In this document: positions 35,138 to 46,808 of the stretch, in pieces
How positions within the stretch are numbered: position 1 is the stretch's first letter
Layout of the letters: each line of letters begins with the position of its first letter
NCBI GenBank assembly: GCA_907164885.2
Contig: OU015490.1
Span: 16,328,547-16,392,546 of the forward strand
Origin: Dolomedes plantarius
Taxonomy: Eukaryota; Arthropoda; Arachnida; Araneae; Dolomedidae
Direction: 5' to 3'
DNA length: 64,000 bases
The notes under the pieces: generated by a model
Told to the model about the DNA's origin: nothing
Seen by the model: the letters and a program-made list of their open reading frames with translations, nothing else
Databases searched by the model: none
Translations under genes and position numbers: made by a program

Positions 35138-36187
35138 CCGTAAGAACCGTAATAAACCTTACTTTGTGACTGCAGGGGTTCCTTTGTGAAACATAGTAAT
35201 TTTTTCGTAGTTCGGATCTTGCTCCACGCTCGTGATACCGGATGGGCAAAGAACAGCGCCAACAGCTTGTCCGACATACAGAGACACCTAGTGGTCAGTG
35301 TCCGAAGCTTATGCGCGCCATTTGCCTTCGCTGGTCAGTGTATTGTTCCAACCTGTTGTCAAGCTATCGACTCAAACTTCGGAAAATTTGTGAGCTGAAG
35401 ATTATATAATATTATAATCTTCTTCTATAATATATTCTCTAATATATAATCTTAATATTATATAGATTATATATTATAAGATTATATAATATTTGTATAA
35501 ACACATTATACAAACAACTACCACAGGTAATTATTTTATAAATTTTGTGTAGTGATATTTCCGAGAAATATGAGAATATAACCTAAATATCGAAAGGTGA
35601 CGGGGTTACTTTGTTATACATTAATACTGTCACAAAATAACTCACGAATTCGACCCACCTCCTCCAGCCTGTCGATGTTGCATTTTTACGTCCTCTAAAA
35701 TACCACTGGAGAGAAAGAAGTATTGACTATTTGGAAAAAAAACTACCCGAAGAGCAGAATGTGCCGAAAGACAATTTTTTCATCTTCTCAAAGAACTGAT
35801 GGCTGCCCTGGGCACCCGAGGTCTCTTTGATGTCAAAGATATAGATAAAGCTATCCAATATTTGTAATAGGTATATATAATTGTGTATCAGGCTTTTGAT
35901 AGGCGTTTTACTGTCTAACTTTGTGTCAAGTAATTTTTCCTCTTGGATTTCGAGGTGAAAAAACAGATGTCACAAACTAGCCCCAGTCGACGGGGCAACT
36001 TTGTGACACATTTGAATTTGAATTTCTCAATGGTAATTAAAGATCCGGGTTAGCGCAATACATTAGTACGTAAGGTAAGGAAGTACCGATGCTTTGCAAT
36101 TGTTCGTTGTGGGCTGCTTTTAAAACTGATTGGGTGGCACAGGAAAAAACTTTAAATCTGTCACAAAGTAACAACCTCATCTTACGG
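35138..36187 (+). mobile_element. pogo-like DNA transposon remnant, copy B
   Basis: 1050 bp, the inverted partner of copy A, with TA-CCGTAAG...CTTACGG-TA ends. It is longer mainly because of an AT-rich palindromic insertion at about 35400-35510 (ATTATATAATATT and relatives). Confidence 0.82.
35650..35867 (+). pseudogene. pogo/Tigger-type transposase, C-terminal fragment (copy B)
   Basis: Reads STHLLQPVDVAFLRPLKYHW, SIDYLEKKLPEEQNVPKD, then an in-frame stop after FSKN, then MAALGTRGLFDVKDIDKA and TAA at 35865-35867. Same truncated structure as copy A. Confidence 0.8.
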
Positions 36188-36337
36188 TATCGTCAAAATC
36201 ATCGTTATTATGAGGACAATTTTGGCGTGACTAAGGGACTTGGGGAGTGAAAAAAAAGTAACGACGTCCCATTCAGTCTTCCAACAATTTTTTCACTACA
36301 GGAACAAAAATTAAAATTATTTTTTCACCACTGACAT

Positions 36338-36812
36338 TGTAAGGTATACATAAGATTCGATTCACAAGAATCGAACTTTTGAGTGAATGAATTAAAGAAG
36401 CTGCTTGAGATATGCTAATTTTGGCATACGCGCTTGGTATATATACCCAGCAGCTTGATTAATACAAAAGGTTGTTAAGGTTGATAGATAAGCGAGAGGG
36501 AACTACGAGGTATGCAGCTCCAGTACTATCCTGCGCTAGTGCTTAGGGGGCCCAAAGTTTACGTGGCAGTACTGCTGGTTTGACTTACTGTTCGTGAGTA
36601 TTGAAAAATATATTGTTCTTGAAAGCTGGATTTATATATCTGTACAAGTAGTACGTATGAATCTTGTTGTTAAAAAGCAAAACCTACATCTGCAAGAATA
36701 TTCAATAAACATTGTTTCATGTATAAACTGTGTTTGTATCAAATTCATTTAGAGTGCCACTTCAAATTATATACACCCAAGTCTGGGTAGAAGTGAGCTA
36801 TAAAACTCTATA
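36338..36812 (+). mobile_element. Solo LTR of the gag-only retrotransposon family
   Basis: 475 bp, TGTAAGG...CTCTATA, flanked by the 4-bp duplication ACAT (36334-36337 and 36813-36816). It aligns along its length with the LTRs at 40727 and 42771 but is diverged and has an internal insertion of some 40 bp. A solo LTR arises by recombination between the two LTRs of a full copy. Confidence 0.9.
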
Positions 36813-36816
36813 ACAT

Positions 36817-37460
36817 ATACTTTACATTTTCTTCGAAAGTGAGACTGTCACTGATTCAATTTAAAAAAAACATTTTTGGGGATGAAACGACACTCAACGA
36901 TGGACCGTTATCATCCAGTACTTGCTCTGCGTTTGAATGACAACGATTGACATCGGTGTATGGAATTTACTAGTTTGGTTTCTTACTTATTATTCAATGG
37001 CCCCAAAAAAATGAAGTCATTTCGTGGTGTTCCCCCTTATTATTTGAGAAATTGAGGATGGATGTCAAAAGTGAGGAGTCCATCCAGTGCTTTGATACTA
37101 CAATTTCAAACATTTCAAAAAGTGGACTGAGCCGATTTGGCTTGGGAAGGGATCATAGAAAGATTCAAGATTCAACGTAATTCAGCTTAGCCGACTTTCG
37201 CTTTTTTTCTCCTCTGTAACTTAAGGTTAATTAAGGTCTTTTCATTCGTGCGGATTAATTTTTATAAAGAAAAATGTAACAGAGTACCTTAGTTAGGATA
37301 TTAACCCTCAAAAAGAAAATTTAATTAATTTATAGGGCTCCTAAAACCTTGTAAAATAATTGATGAAACCATATACAGTGCAAAAACTTTCAGTTGGTTT
37401 GTCTGTATTGCAATTAACGATAATGTATTGTATGTTGCATTTACCCCATAACACACACAC
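36817..37460. other. Unassigned sequence
   Basis: No gene or repeat recognised. Confidence 0.5.
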
Positions 37461-37677
<217 letters not shown>

Positions 37678-37778
37678 CTTCTTAAGTTACGTTTTTATTT
37701 AACGTTTCTTATCTTTCATTTTTTTTCATAGATAGAAAGAAGAGTGATCTGCCAAGGGGGGTTTGGGCCACCCCCACC

Positions 37779-37780
<2 letters not shown>

Positions 37781-37851
<71 letters not shown>

Positions 37852-37894
37852 TATGGGAAAATGCAATATAAATCTTGTAGTCCATATCAACCAT
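37781..37894. repeat. (TA)n microsatellite and second copy of the 49-bp block
   Basis: About 65 bp of TA followed by ATTAATTATGGGAAAATGCA and the rest of the block, identical to 37481-37529. Confidence 0.9.
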
Positions 37895-38504
37895 GTCAGA
37901 TCTTATAATCAAACTATTACTGCATTTATTGAAGGAGAGATATAAATATTATAAATATTTAGACATGTCTTTAATGTATGTATGTTAATTGCATACCTCG
38001 ATTCAAGTGACTCAAGAAAGTGATCTCGACTCCCCAGATCCCTCCACTTCTAGACCCTTGTGTACAGCACTGATAGCTGAGCATTAACCAATTTTCAGCT
38101 GCTTCCATTCCTATGGGTAAGTCTCGGTTACGTTAAAAATGGCGGCGGATAATTTATCGCCTGCCTTTGCTGTTAAGTGCAGCTTTCCGTGTTCATCAGA
38201 CTTGTTGCGGTAAAACACGTTTTACAGGTTGACGTCGGCATCCGAAGTTTTTCCTCCCTCGGTACTGATTCTGCAATCGATTCGACGCGATAATTCTTAA
38301 CCATACACCGAAATACAAGCCTGGTTTAAAAGGCCTGGTTTTGACATGCTTGGGATCGTTTTCAGTAAGCTCTCTTTATTTTTTTTTTTGATCTAAAGTA
38401 GGGAAAAATATCTCAGCCTGTGTTTATTACCTACCTGGTTCAGTCAGAAAACTGTTTTCAGGCAGATAAAAATAAATAAACATATTTTTTTTTTAAATTT
38501 TGTT
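37895..38504. other. Unassigned sequence
   Basis: Leads into the satellite; no gene recognised. Confidence 0.5.
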
Positions 38505-40726
38505 TTGGAAGGGTTGATCATTTGATTTCTCATAGATTACTCCTAAAGTGTAAAATCATGGTGTCGATTTTTTGCTATTTAACGATGAAAACAAATAAAT
38601 AAACAATGGCATCTTTGTTTTGGAATGGTTGATCATTTGATTTCTCATAGATTACTCCTAAAGTGTAAAATAATGGTGTCGATTTTTTGCTATTTAACGA
38701 TGAAAACAAATAAATAAACAATGGGCATCTTTGTTTTGGAATGGTTGACCATTTGTTTTCTCATAGATTACTCCTAAAGTGTAAAATAATGGTGTCGATT
38801 TTTTGCTATTTAATGATGAAAACAAATAAATAAACAATGGCATCTTTGTTTTGGAATGGTTGATCATTTGATTTCTCATAGATTACTCCTAAAGTGTAAA
38901 ATAATGGTGTCGATTTTTTGCTATTTAACGATGAAAACAAATAAATAAACAATGGGCATCTTTGTTTTGGAATGGTTGACCATTTGTTTTCTCATAGATT
39001 ACTCCTAAAGTGTAAAATAATGGTGTCAATTTTTTGCTATTTAACGATGAAAATAAATAAACATTGTGCATCTTTGTTTTGGAATGGTTGAAAATTTGTT
39101 TTCTCATAGATTACTCTTAAAGTGTAAAATAGTGGTGTCAATGTTTTGCAATTTAACGATGAAAACAAATAAATAAACAATGGGCATTTTTGTTTTGGAA
39201 TGGTTTACCATTTGTTTTCTCATAGATTACTGTTAAAGTGCAAAATAATGGCGTCGTTTTTTACAATTTAACGATGAAACAAATAAGTAAACAATAGGCA
39301 TCTTTGTTTTGGAATGATTGATCAATTGTTTTCTCATAGACTACTCCTAAAATGTAAAATAATGGTGTAGATTTTTTGCAATTTAACGATGAAACAAATA
39401 AATAAACAATGGACATATTTGTTTTGGTATGGTTGACCATTTGTTTCCTCATAGGTTACTCTTAAAATGCAAAATAATGGTGTCGATTTTTTTGGACTTT
39501 AACAATGAAAAAAAATTAATAAACAATGGGAATCTTGTTTTGGAAGGGGCAATTATTTGTTTTCTTATAGATTAATCTTCAAGCGTGAAATAATGGTGTT
39601 GAATTTTTGCACTTTAATGATCAAAACAAATAAATAAACAATGGGCATCTTTTTAAGGAATGGTTGACCATTTGTTTTCTCATAGATTACTCTTCAAATG
39701 TTAAATAATGGTGTCGATTATTTGTTGATTAACAATGAAAACAAATAAATAAACAATGAGCCTCTTTGTTTTGGAATGGTTGACCATTTGTTTTCTCATA
39801 GATTACTCTTTAATTGTTAAATAATGGTGTCAATTTTTTTCACAATAAAATTGAATGAAAAAAATATATAAATTATGGGCATCTTTGTTTTGGAAAGGTT
39901 GACCATTTAATCTTTCATATACTACTGATAGACTGTAAAATAATGATGGAGGTTATTTACACTTTAACAATGAAAAAATAAACTGTGGCCATCTTTGTTT
40001 TGGAACGGTTGATCATTTGAACTTTCATAGATTTCTCATAAAAAGTAAAATAATGGTGTTGATTTTTTACTCTTTAACGATGTAAACAGATTAATCAAAA
40101 ATACTATGAACATGTTTGTTTTGGAATGGCTGACCAATTGGTCTCGCATAGCTAAGTCATTAAAAGTAAAATAATGATGTCGATTTTTTGAAATTTAAAA
40201 GGGAAAACAAAAAAGTTTATAAATTATGGACATCTTTTTTTTAGAATAGTTGACCATTTGATCTTTCATAGATTACTCTTAGAGAGTAAAATAATAATGT
40301 AGTTTTTTCCCTTTAACCATGAAAACAAATAAATAAATAATGGGCATCTTTGTTCTGGAATGGTTGATCATTTGATCTGTACAGAGCATTTGTTACTCAT
40401 AGATTTGTTACACTCTTTAAATGCAAAATAATGTTGTCGATTTTTTGCACAATAAAATAGAAAGCAAATAGATGCATAAATTATGGGCATCTTTGTTTTG
40501 GAAGGGCTGACCATTTTATATTTCAAAGATTACTCATTTCAAGATAATGGTGTAAGTTATTTACACTTTAACAATGAAAACGAATAAAAAATAAACTATA
40601 GCCATTTTTGTTAAGGAATGGTTGACCATTCGATCTCTCATAGATTACTCATAGAGTGCAAAATAATGGCATGGGTTTTTTTTCCTTTAACAATGAAAAC
40701 AAATAAATAAATAAACTATGAGCATC
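38505..40726. repeat. Satellite array, ~115-116 bp unit, left block
   Basis: Each unit holds CATCTTTGTTTTGGAATGGT, TCTCATAGATTACTC, AAAATAATGGTGTCGATTTT and AACGATGAAAACAAATAAAT. Spacing measured at 38611, 38727 and 38842 is 116 and 115 bp. Units near 38.6-39.1 kb are almost identical and become diverged to the right. Minus-strand frames of about 60 codons recur once per unit and are not genes. Confidence 0.95.
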
Positions 40727-41161
40727 TGTAAGGTATACACAAGATTCGATTCACAAGAATCGAACTTTTGAGTGAATTAAAGAAGCTGCTTCAGATATGC
40801 TAATTTTGGCATACGCGCTTAGTATAAATACCACGCAGCGTCATTAATGAAAAAGGGAGTTGTTGTTAAGGTTGAAAAGGTGTTATCCTGCGCTAGTGCT
40901 TTACGGGCCAGGAGTTTACGTGGCAGTACTGCTGGTTTGACTTACTGTTCGTGAGTATAAAAATATATTGTCCTTAAAAGCTGTATTTACATTCCGTACA
41001 AGTAGTACGCATGCTTATTGCTGTAAAAGCCAATTATATGTGCAATTAATCCAATAAACATTGTTTCATGTATAAATTGTGTTTGTATATAATTCAAATA
41101 GAGTGCCACTTCAAATTATATACACCCAAGTCTGGGTAGAAGTGAGCATAGAAACTCTATA
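40727..41161 (+). repeat. 5' LTR
   Basis: TGTAAGG...CTCTATA. TATA box TATAAATA at 40823-40830, polyadenylation signal AATAAA at 41053-41058, and a short hairpin TTCGATTC/GAATCGAA near the start. It should carry promoter and RNA end for the element. Confidence 0.93.
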
Positions 41162-41162
41162 C

Positions 41163-41172
41163 TGGCGCCCGA
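41163..41172 (+). promoter_or_regulatory. Primer binding site (tRNA-Lys type)
   Basis: TGGCGCCCGA, one base after the LTR, is complementary to the 3' end expected of a tRNA-Lys and would prime minus-strand synthesis. Matching stops after ten bases or so. Confidence 0.8.
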
Positions 41173-41281
41173 AAATATATATACCCTGGTAGTTAGCGTT
41201 AAATTTGTAACGAAGAACATAATTGAAATTAAAAACTGTGTACTGTGTACTTATATTGATAAAATTGTTGCAAGTACTTAT

Positions 41282-41857
41282 ATGCTATTTAAAAAAATGA
41301 GTGTTGTAGAACAAAATCCTGCTGGAAATTTTCCTCGGGTAATTATGGTTCAGCAAATTGCGCCATTCGAAGCCACCGTCAATGGCGGCCCCTCAAGCCA
41401 ATTCCTAAAGGAAATTGAGCATTACTTTCAGCAACAATGCACCCCAGAGGGGGATAAACTTAAAATTGCTCTAGCCGCTTTAAGAGGTAGTGCATATCAG
41501 TGGTACACGTGTATGCAAAGCAGTAATCTGATTTTTGACTATTCGTCATTCAAGCAACAGTTTCTTAGCGTTTTTCCAAAGACCTTTAATCAAAGTGAAA
41601 TTGAAGCGGAAATTTATTCGCTAAGGCAACGTGAAGGTCAGTCTGCATTAGATTTTGCTATGGAAAAGATTTCCAAGTGTGAGGAATATTTAGAAGAGTT
41701 GACGGAAGCGATAATCTTAAAAATAGTTATCCAACGTTTGAAGCCAAGTGTTCAAGACTTTTTAGATAATCAAACAATTACAAGCAAGGTTACCCTCCTT
41801 CAAGCTTTAGCTAAATATGACAATAGACATTTCTTCGCTACCCCTCACCGTCATTGA
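41282..41857 (+). CDS. gag: Gag-like capsid protein of the LTR element
   Basis: 191 codons. The sequence has the retrotransposon Gag capsid pattern: FLKEIEHYFQQQCTPEGDKL, ALAALRGSAYQWY, FKQQFLSVFP, SLRQREGQSALDFAMEKISK and VIQRLKPSVQDFL. This matches the Ty3/gypsy-type capsid fold and would form the particle that packages element RNA. The second ATG at 41297 (A at -3) is an alternative start. The frame ends at a UGA (41855-41857), beyond which the same frame stays open to 42238. No zinc knuckle is seen before the stop. Frame and LTR integrity suggest recent activity. Confidence 0.88.
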   Translation: MLFKKMSVVEQNPAGNFPRVIMVQQIAPFEATVNGGPSSQFLKEIEHYFQQQCTPEGDKLKIALAALRGSAYQWYTCMQSSNLIFDYSSFKQQFLSVFPKTFNQSEIEAEIYSLRQREGQSALDFAMEKISKCEEYLEELTEAIILKIVIQRLKPSVQDFLDNQTITSKVTLLQALAKYDNRHFFATPHRH

Positions 41858-42238
41858 GGTACGAAGAAAAGTAAAGTGTGCACTACAAAACCTCCATCTA
41901 AGGATGAACGTGGCACACATAAGGTACACAAGGTTATAAAAAGGAAGAATGACAATTTTAAAGCTCCTTTGCATAAGCACAGGGAACGCAAGATATCAGC
42001 CGCCCAGCAAGGTTGGCCTCCTCCCAAGAGACCTCCTGTCCATCGTCAAGCCGGACCAGCGCCTCAGGACCAACGACCTGCTGCACGAAGGATGCCCACA
42101 CGGTCAACGAACCCCTTTACTAGGACTGCGACCATCAAGAGAGGTTCAGCGGATTGGACAAACTGGTGCAAGAAAGTTGCTGAATTCATGAGGAACAAGT
42201 CTTGTATCAACTTTCTTATTCTAACTCCCACCCTTTAA
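41858..42238 (+). CDS. Basic, proline-rich Gag extension downstream of a UGA
   Basis: Same frame as Gag, open for about 126 codons after the UGA. Rich in Lys, Arg and Pro (for example PPPKRPPVHRQAGPAPQDQR), as expected for an RNA-binding nucleocapsid-like tail, but with no CCHC zinc knuckle. It is either the rest of Gag cut off by one mutation or made by stop-codon readthrough. Nothing in the sequence decides between these. Confidence 0.55.
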   Translation, partial: GTKKSKVCTTKPPSKDERGTHKVHKVIKRKNDNFKAPLHKHRERKISAAQQGWPPPKRPPVHRQAGPAPQDQRPAARRMPTRSTNPFTRTATIKRGSADWTNWCKKVAEFMRNKSCINFLILTPTL

Positions 42239-42770
42239 TAAAATCGAACCAAATTGGTTTGAAGTTCCCCATTGTATATACTGTGTAAACATTTTGAGGG
42301 GAAGTGGTGAGGCACTGAAAAAAAAAACGGTATACTGTTGTTTCATAAATTTTTGAAGGGGACATGTAGTGAAAAAAAATACATACTAACTACAGATAAC
42401 AAACAACTAACATACTAACTTCGCAAATCATAACACATGTACATTATAAATTGGGGGAGAGCAGATACAGTCAAGAAATGTCATGCTGTGCAATTGTGTT
42501 GTCACTTTTAATTAAAATAGATATTTTAGGGCGCAGTTGGCCAGCCCAGTATCCGCAACTCTGCAAATCCACTGTGTGATGGTGTCACCTGGACCCTTCG
42601 GGGTTAGTTTTGTAAAATGGTAGTGGCGTTTTTCCCCCACACAACGTGTGGAAGGTTTTTTGGATTTGCCACCCATTATGTAAAAAGTCAGACCAGCACG
42701 CGTTTTCAATTAGTTAACTGAAGCCGTTCAGACCTCAGTTACCTAATTTTTTTTTTTCGAGGGAGGCCAG
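42239..42770 (+). other. Non-coding 3' part of the LTR element with purine tract
   Basis: No long frame on the plus strand. A T-run and CGAGGGAGGCCAG lie just before the 3' LTR at about 42758-42770; the purine-rich GAGGGAGG is the likely plus-strand primer. A 65-codon minus-strand frame (42512-42709) has no motif. Confidence 0.6.
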
Positions 42771-43205
42771 TGTAAGGTATACACAAGATTCGATTCACAA
42801 GAATCGAACTTTTGAGTGAATTAAAGAAGCTGCTTCAGATATGCTAATTTTGGCATACGCGCTTAGTATAAATACCACGCAGCGTCATTAATGAAAAAGG
42901 GAGTTGTTGTTAAGGTTGAAAAGGTGTTATCCTGCGCTAGTGCTTTACGGGCCAGGAGTTTACGTGGCAGTACTGCTGGTTTGACTTACTGTTCGTGAGT
43001 ATAAAAATATATTGTCCTTAAAAGCTGTATTTACATTCCGTACAAGTAGTACGCATGCTTATTGCTGTAAAAGCCAATTATATGTGCAATTAATCCAATA
43101 AACATTGTTTCATGTATAAATTGTGTTTGTATATAATTCAAATAGAGTGCCACTTCAAATTATATACACCCAAGTCTGGGTAGAAGTGAGCATAGAAACT
43201 CTATA
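42771..43205 (+). repeat. 3' LTR
   Basis: Same length and, as far as I can see, the same sequence as the 5' LTR; TATAAATA at 42867-42874 and AATAAA at 43097-43102. Confidence 0.93.
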
Positions 43206-44650
43206 CATCTTTGTTTTGAAACTATCGAATGTTTGACATCTCAGACTATTCTTAAAGTGTAAAATAATGTTGTCGTTTTTTTTTGCACTTTAATGATGAA
43301 ACCAAATAAAAAAAACTATGGGCATCTTTGTTTTGGAATGGTTGACCATTTGATCGTTAATAGATTACTCTTCTAGTGTTAAACAATGGTGCCGATTTTT
43401 TACACTTTAACGATGATAACAGATAAATGAACTATGGTCATTTTTGTTTTGGAACTCATTTCATTTTATGTTTATGTTTTGGATTTCATTTGATCTCTCA
43501 TAGATTATTCATAGAGTGTAAAATAATGGTGTAGGTTTTTTAAGCTTTGACAATGAAAACAAATAAACAAATAATGGGCTTCTTTGTTTTGGGATGCTTG
43601 ACCATTTGTCTAACATTGGTTATCCTTAGAGTTAGATAATGGTGACAATTTTTTACAATGTAGCGATGAAAAAAAATAAACTAAGGGCATCTTTATTTCT
43701 GAATGGTTGATCATTTGATTTTTTATAGATTACCCTTCAAGTACAAAATAATGGGGTAAATTTCTTACACTTTAACAAGGAAAATAAATAAATAAATAAT
43801 GTATGGGAATATTTGTTTTGAAAGGGTTCACTGTTTGTTCTCACATAGACCACTCTTAAATTGCAAAATAATGGTGTAGGTTTTTTACACTTTAACGATG
43901 AAAACAAATAAATAAATAAACTTTGGGCCTCTTTGTTTAGAAACTGTTAACCATATTTTTCATAGATTACTCTTATCATGTTAAGTAATATTATCGATTG
44001 TTTTACCCTTTAACGATGAATCGAATAGTTAAATGAGCTATGAGCATCTTTGTGTTTAGAACGGTTGTCCATATGATTTCTAATAGATTACTCTTATCAT
44101 GTTAAGTAATATTATCCATTTTTTTACACTTTAACGATGATTTTTTATAGATTACCCTTAAAGTACAAAATAATGGGGTCAATTTCTTACACTTTAACAA
44201 GGAAAATAAAAAAATAAATAATGTATGGGAATATTTATTTTGAAAGGGTTCACTGTTTGTAAATTGTAAAATAATGGCGTCGATTTCTTACACCTTAACG
44301 AAGAAAAAATTAAATAAATAAACTATGGACATCTTTGTTTTGGAAGGGTTGACCATTTATCTTTCATAGATTATTCTTAGAGATGGAAAATAATAGTTTT
44401 AGAAGAAAATGGTGCTGATTTCTTGGCAATTTAACAATGAAAAAAATAAACTATACACATTTGAGTTTCAGAATGGTTGACACTTTGATTTCTCATAGGT
44501 TCCTTTTAAAATGTAAAATAATGGTGTCAATTTTTTACATTTTAACGATGAAAAGAAGTTAATAAACTACGGGCATCGTTGTTTTGGAATGGTTGTCCAT
44601 TTGACCTCTGATAAATGACTCCTTAAGTGTAAAATAAGTGTGGGTTTTTT
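43206..44650. repeat. Satellite array, right block (diverged)
   Basis: Continues the ~115-bp unit after the LTR element with more divergence and some rearranged units. Bases 43651-43882 have a nearly identical copy at 60826-61055. Confidence 0.9.
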
Positions 44651-45759
44651 GCAGGGTAGATGGAAGAAAAATTAAAATTAAATGAAAAAAAGACCCTAAC
44701 ACAATGTTAAAAACAGAATTTAAAGAATAGAAACGTAAGAAGCAGAGAGAACAAAATCAATTAAAATGATAGGTAACAGGGAAGATCAGGGAAAAGGAAA
44801 ACATGGAAGATTAAGAAAGAAAAAAAAGAAAAAACATGGAAGGCAGACAGAGGAAAATTAATAACAGTTAATGGGAGAAAAAAAGAAGAAATTTTAAAAA
44901 CACGAAAGGAAAAAGAGAAACGATGTCAAAAAAGCAGTTAAGAAATATTGGTGATTAAAAGGAAATATTAGAAATGAAATCCTAGATCTGTGAAGTTTTA
45001 GAGATTATAGTAAAATCTTTTTTCCTGCATACATACAAAATATGTCTATACAGGGTACTTCCCCAAAGTAATGATATTTTCCTGAAAATTCTCCTATATA
45101 TCATGTGTCTATAGAGAATTAACAGGCATGTTATGAATGAATATTTATACTTTCGGTCATATTTTTTTCACAAAAATATATATTGTTGTTCCATTGAGGC
45201 AGGCACTTTTTGCCTTTCGCCTTATCACTAAAAGATTTGTTGGTTTCTAATAATGTGTGCACCATGCACGTTTACCATCATAGCCACTAGTGTGACCACT
45301 ATTTTGGCTGAGCGTCCCCGGGGGGGGGGGCATCTGTTGTGCTCTTAACCTCCTCCCACTCTTACACTACGTGTAGGTACCTAAACTTAATGCGCCCATG
45401 CCTGGCGTTGACACAAAGCAAAATTATATTATTGTACGCATTTGTCTCGAAAAAAAATCAGAGAGTGTTTGAATAATGTTTAATAAGTGAGTAAAAAATA
45501 AACCTAATCGTCCATTAAATCTTTCTTGTATTAACAGTTTTAAGTGTATGATTGACTTAGGTCATCGAAGTGTGGACACAATGAGGTAGGAGTGCAACTC
45601 TGTATAGAATAAAACAAAAAATCAGTAAGTATGGGATGTATCGATATCTACTGCAACGCACAAGATTCATTTTCTGTTAAATCTAGCGAACTGATCGAGA
45701 TTTATTTGTATTTAAGCAGCAGTAGAGAGATTTTTTTTAATTTAAAAGGCATAAAAAAG
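44651..45759. other. Purine-rich then mixed unassigned sequence
   Basis: 44651-45000 is A/G-rich on the plus strand. 45000-45760 is ordinary AT-rich sequence with a G-run at 45320. A possible mariner-like end (TACAGGGTACTTCCCC) near 45050 has no partner. Confidence 0.5.
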
Positions 45760-46690
45760 AAAGTCTAAATTCCCTATTGGATTTAGATGGAAAAAAAGAG
45801 GAGAAAGAAGAGTTATAAGAAACTGAAAAAAGAAAAGTATTTAATTTTACAGGTATAAGGAAGAGTGATTAAATTCTCTATCGAAATATGAAGGAAAAAG
45901 AGAGGAGAAAGAAGAAAAGAAGATATATAAGAAACAGAAGACAGAGTTCTTTTAGTTTCAAAGTAATAAAAGAAAGAAAATTAAATTCCTGTTGGATTTA
46001 GAAGGAAAATATAGGAGAAAGAAGAAAAGAAGATATACAAGAAACAGAAGACAAAGTTTTTTTAGTTATCAAAGGAATAAAAGAGATAAAATTAAATTCT
46101 TATTGGATTTAGAAGGAAAAGAGAGGAGGAAGAAGAAAATAAGAGGTATAAGAAACAGAAAAAAGAAAAAATGGTCAAATTTTAAAGGAATAAGGTTGAG
46201 AATAAATTAGCTATGGAAATGAGAATGAAAAGGGGGAAAAAAGAGATGTAAGAAGTAGATGACAGATAACTATTCAAATTTAAAAGGAATGAAGCAGGAA
46301 TATTTAATTCTATATCGAAATTGAAAGAAAAAGACAGAGAAAAATGAGGGAAAAACAGATGCAAGAAATAGAAGACAGAGACTTATTTAAAAAATAAGAT
46401 AGCGAGATTTAATTCCCAAAGAAAGATTCAGGAAGAAGAAACAGAGAAAATAAATGATATGAAAATAGGAAATAGGAATATTATTCAAAAGGAAATGGAA
46501 TAAAGGAGAGATATTTAATCCTTCTTCTAATTCTCATTCCAAAAACAGAAGAATTAAAAAAGAAGAGAGGACAAAGAAGCAATATGAAAGTCCTAAAAAA
46601 GAAAATTGCCGAAACTTTAAAAGAGAAAAGATAAAACATGAGACATCGAACAGAAAGAAGAGAGAAGATCCGGGTTGAACTCTTGGTTTA
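45760..46690. repeat. Polypurine tandem array, ~111-bp unit
   Basis: TTAAATTC/T starts units at about 45869, 45981 and 46092 (112 and 111 bp). Each unit has TTGGATTTAGAAGGAAAA, GAGAAAGAAGAAAAGAAG and AAGAAACAGAAGACAGAG. About eight units, degrading to the right. Basic open frames here (for example 45992-46210) come from the purine bias and are not genes. Confidence 0.85.
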
Positions 46691-46808
46691 GTCAGGCATT
46701 TTTAATAATGGCGCCCGAAAGTTGGAAATAAATCCTGCTGGGTCTTTATGTCTAAATATCTGATAAGTTAATTCTTGGAAGTTGAAAAAAGTAGAAAAAA
46801 ATATTTCA

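Larger units (their letters stand above)
40727..43205 (+). mobile_element. Young gag-only LTR retrotransposon inserted in the satellite
   Basis: 2.48 kb. Two 435-bp LTRs appear identical by eye. Flanking 4-bp duplication CATC (40723-40726 and 43206-43209). A primer binding site of the tRNA-Lys type follows the first LTR. Only a Gag frame lies inside; no protease, RT, RNase H or integrase is present, so it must use enzymes from another copy. The target is a satellite unit, whose sequence resumes after the element. Confidence 0.93.

Noticed and set aside
38694..39452. Series of ~60-codon minus-strand frames with similar sequences
   Set aside because: They recur once per ~115-bp satellite unit and are a translation of the repeat.
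45050..45120. Mariner-like MITE starting TACAGGGTACTTCC
   Set aside because: No inverted partner was found within several hundred bases.
45992..46210. Strongly basic 72-codon frame
   Set aside because: It lies in the polypurine tandem array; Lys, Arg and Glu codons are forced by the base composition.
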